7,543 nucleotides of DNA from Myxococcales bacterium (GTDB lineage: Bacteria > Myxococcota_A > Polyangia > Fen-1088): positions 1,409 to 8,951 of the forward strand of contig PMZX01000224.1 of the NCBI GenBank assembly GCA_003170035.1. The letters run 5' to 3'. The position numbers and the translations under genes are program-made. Under the pieces are notes generated by a model that ran no database searches, had not been told where the DNA came from, and worked only from the letters and a program-made list of their open reading frames with translations. Shown here piece by piece: positions 6,584 to 7,543 of the stretch (its first letter is position 1; every line of letters starts with the position of its first letter).

Positions 6584-6790
6584 GATGAACGGATAGTGAA
6601 GGAATCGGCCAAGCGGTTCAAGGCTGCGGTTGGATCCCCGATCCCGCTTGACCTGGGGCGGGAACGCTTGCCAGATCCGCGACGCGCAGCTTGTGCCCAA
6701 TCTTCGTGCTCACGGCCGGCCAAGTGGCTGATCGCCACATTCTTCCGCGACCGCGCGGGTGGAGGCCGGATTTATCGGTTGTTCGCCCGT
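6584..6790. other. Intergenic region between the lipoprotein-like gene and the phosphatidyltransferase gene
   Basis: These 207 bp lie between two minus-strand genes. Apart from the weak promoter above and a 5-bp inverted repeat, GTGGC-gatca-GCCAC on the minus strand within about 6724-6738, I see nothing definite. There is no clear intrinsic terminator after the lipoprotein-like gene, so read-through into the phosphatidyltransferase gene cannot be excluded. Confidence 0.4.
6593..6621 (-). promoter_or_regulatory. Weak candidate promoter of the phosphatidyltransferase-aminotransferase unit
   Basis: On the minus strand TTGAAC (6621-6616) and CACTAT (6598-6593) are separated by 17 bp, with four and three matches to the sigma-70 consensus. 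Transcription would begin within about 10 nt of ATG 6583. This would agree with the missing Shine-Dalgarno and imply a leaderless or very short leader mRNA. The matches are poor and the assignment is tentative. Confidence 0.22.
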
Positions 6791-7324
6791 TCAGGCGCCC
6801 TGCGCCATCTCGAACGGCGTCGGGAAACGCTCGGACTCGCCGCCGTCGGTCTGAACCTCGAGGAACAGCTCTTCGCTCTTCCCGACGACTCCCCGGGCGA
6901 CACTCTGTCGAATCGTTTCGCCGATCTCGAAATCGACCGACTCGTCTCCCAAGCTCGACGGCCCGATCGAGGCTGCCTTGCGCGCGACCACGCGGTGAGA
7001 CGAGGTGACCACCCGGAATTCAAGCCGCATCGCCTTCGCGGACGGCGGCAGTCGCACGGCGACCCGCCCGTTCGGCGAGATGCGCAGCGCGGTCCTTCCC
7101 CGTACGTAGATGGCGCCGCTGGAGAAGTCAACGATCAAGGCCACCACACCCGGAATGATCCCGGGAAGCAGCCACAAGAGGTCCATGACCATCGTCCCCG
7201 AGTCGATCGTGCCACTTTGGGTTCCCCGCCGTTCGGGGTAGAGGAGGTATCCGCATCCAAGGGGACTTGCGGCCATCGCGAGCATCGTTGTCGTCGCAAT
7301 TGCCCGGTTCATAGTTCGTCTCAT
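6791..7324 (-). CDS. Putative small lipoprotein of the 'YPERRG' family with C-terminal extension
   Basis: The 177-residue product starts MRRTMNRAIA with a hydrophobic stretch, then SPLGC at 20-24. Cys24 is the probable lipidated residue, although Leu is at -2 and not the usual -3, so the lipobox is imperfect. The segment CGYLLYPERRGTQSGTIDSG (24-43), the hydrophobic LLWLLPGIIPGVVALIVDF (49-67) and SSGAIYV match my memory of a small family of Gram-negative lipoproteins that databases often mislabel polyribonucleotide nucleotidyltransferase; nothing here is nuclease-like. Residues about 75-177 form an extra mostly beta-like domain (ALRISPNGRVAVRLPPSAK, then VDFEIGETIRQ) that I do not recognise. 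The start is supported by GGAGGG at 7339-7334, 9 nt before ATG 7324; Met5 (7312) is less well placed. Location is probably an outer or inner membrane lipid anchor facing the periplasm. Function is unknown. Confidence 0.75.
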   Translation of the reverse strand: MRRTMNRAIATTTMLAMAASPLGCGYLLYPERRGTQSGTIDSGTMVMDLLWLLPGIIPGVVALIVDFSSGAIYVRGRTALRISPNGRVAVRLPPSAKAMRLEFRVVTSSHRVVARKAASIGPSSLGDESVDFEIGETIRQSVARGVVGKSEELFLEVQTDGGESERFPTPFEMAQGA

Positions 7325-7333
7325 TGTCAGAAG

Positions 7334-7339
7334 CCCTCC
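7334..7339 (-). promoter_or_regulatory. Shine-Dalgarno of the lipoprotein-like gene
   Basis: On the minus strand GGAGGG is followed by a 9-nt spacer and ATG 7324. It decides the start codon and is one of the two strongest ribosome binding sites in the window, the other being at 3436. Confidence 0.75.
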
Positions 7340-7543
7340 GGTTATTGGTGAGGCGCGACCGCAACGACGGGGATCCCGGCACGGGTCCCCTGCCTACGTC
7401 GCCGTTCTGCGCCACTCGCGTCGATCAGGAGCAGTCCTCGCGCTGGCTGAAGGTTCGATACCATCGGGGGCCATTCTGGGCTCGGGAGCGCCGCAAGACA
7501 AGCGCCTCAGGCGCACCTCAGCGAGCGCCCACAAGGCGCGGCC
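7340..7543. other. Right-end region without a supported gene
   Basis: No open frame here has a family match or a ribosome binding site. It should contain the promoter of the lipoprotein-like gene, but I could not find a convincing -35/-10 pair on the minus strand. A small inverted repeat, GCGCCT-c-AGGCGC (7502-7514), is present without a T-run. A T-arm-like string near 7452-7462 was tested as a tRNA and rejected. Confidence 0.5.

Noticed and set aside
6236..7351. 371-codon open frame on the plus strand
   Set aside because: It runs antisense across parts of two well-supported minus-strand genes and the gap between them. Its product is rich in Arg, His, Gln and Pro, has no recognisable motif and lacks a ribosome binding site. 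Long antisense frames are expected in GC-rich DNA.
7397..7473. Possible tRNA suggested by a T-arm-like GGTTCGATACC near 7452-7462
   Set aside because: The T-stem has a mismatch, no acceptor 5' strand complementary to GGGGGCC lies at the right distance, and the expected anticodon stem does not pair.
7502..7514. Inverted repeat GCGCCT-c-AGGCGC as a terminator
   Set aside because: No T-run follows on either strand; a 6-bp GC-only repeat is common by chance in this composition.

Overview
The window is GC-rich DNA from a Gram-negative bacterium: it encodes an exported beta-rich outer-membrane-type protein and a lipoprotein-like protein. The high GC content, the Ala/Pro-rich linker of the surface protein and the mix of families fit Myxococcota or another deltaproteobacterial-type lineage. 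This assignment is an inference; there is no rRNA or other marker gene. It reads as chromosomal core and accessory metabolism. I see no transposase, integrase, phage gene, CRISPR array, convincing tRNA or long repeat.

Layout, left to right. (1) Positions 1-501, minus strand: N-terminal part of a radical SAM protein that runs off the left edge. (2) 502-792: divergent intergenic region with a 20-bp near-perfect palindrome. (3) 793-1947, plus: Gfo/Idh/MocA-type NAD(P)-dependent oxidoreductase. (4) 1973-3199, minus: archaeal-type cofactor-independent phosphoglycerate mutase / proposed homoserine kinase, converging on gene 3 with only 25 bp between them. (5) 3200-3451: divergent control region with a GC-rich hairpin and a candidate sigma-70 promoter. 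(6) 3452-4378, plus: secreted outer-membrane-type protein, closed by a strong intrinsic terminator. (7) 4449-5813, minus: class III PLP aminotransferase, whose start overlaps by 4 bp (ATGA) the stop of (8) 5810-6583, minus: integral membrane CDP-alcohol phosphatidyltransferase. (9) 6791-7324, minus: lipoprotein-like protein of the small 'YPERRG' family. The last 219 bp hold no supported gene.

How the genes relate. Only genes 8 and 7 are clearly a transcriptional and translational unit. It pairs a phospholipid headgroup transferase with an aminotransferase, so a link between amino-compound metabolism and membrane lipid synthesis is a reasonable but unproven idea. The radical SAM and Gfo/Idh genes are divergent and may share an operator. 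The phosphomutase may serve glycolysis or threonine synthesis. No clearly new multi-gene system can be demonstrated. The points most worth a second look are the aminotransferase/phosphatidyltransferase pair, the four-cysteine insert in the aminotransferase, the operator-like palindrome, and the doubtful substrate of the phosphomutase.
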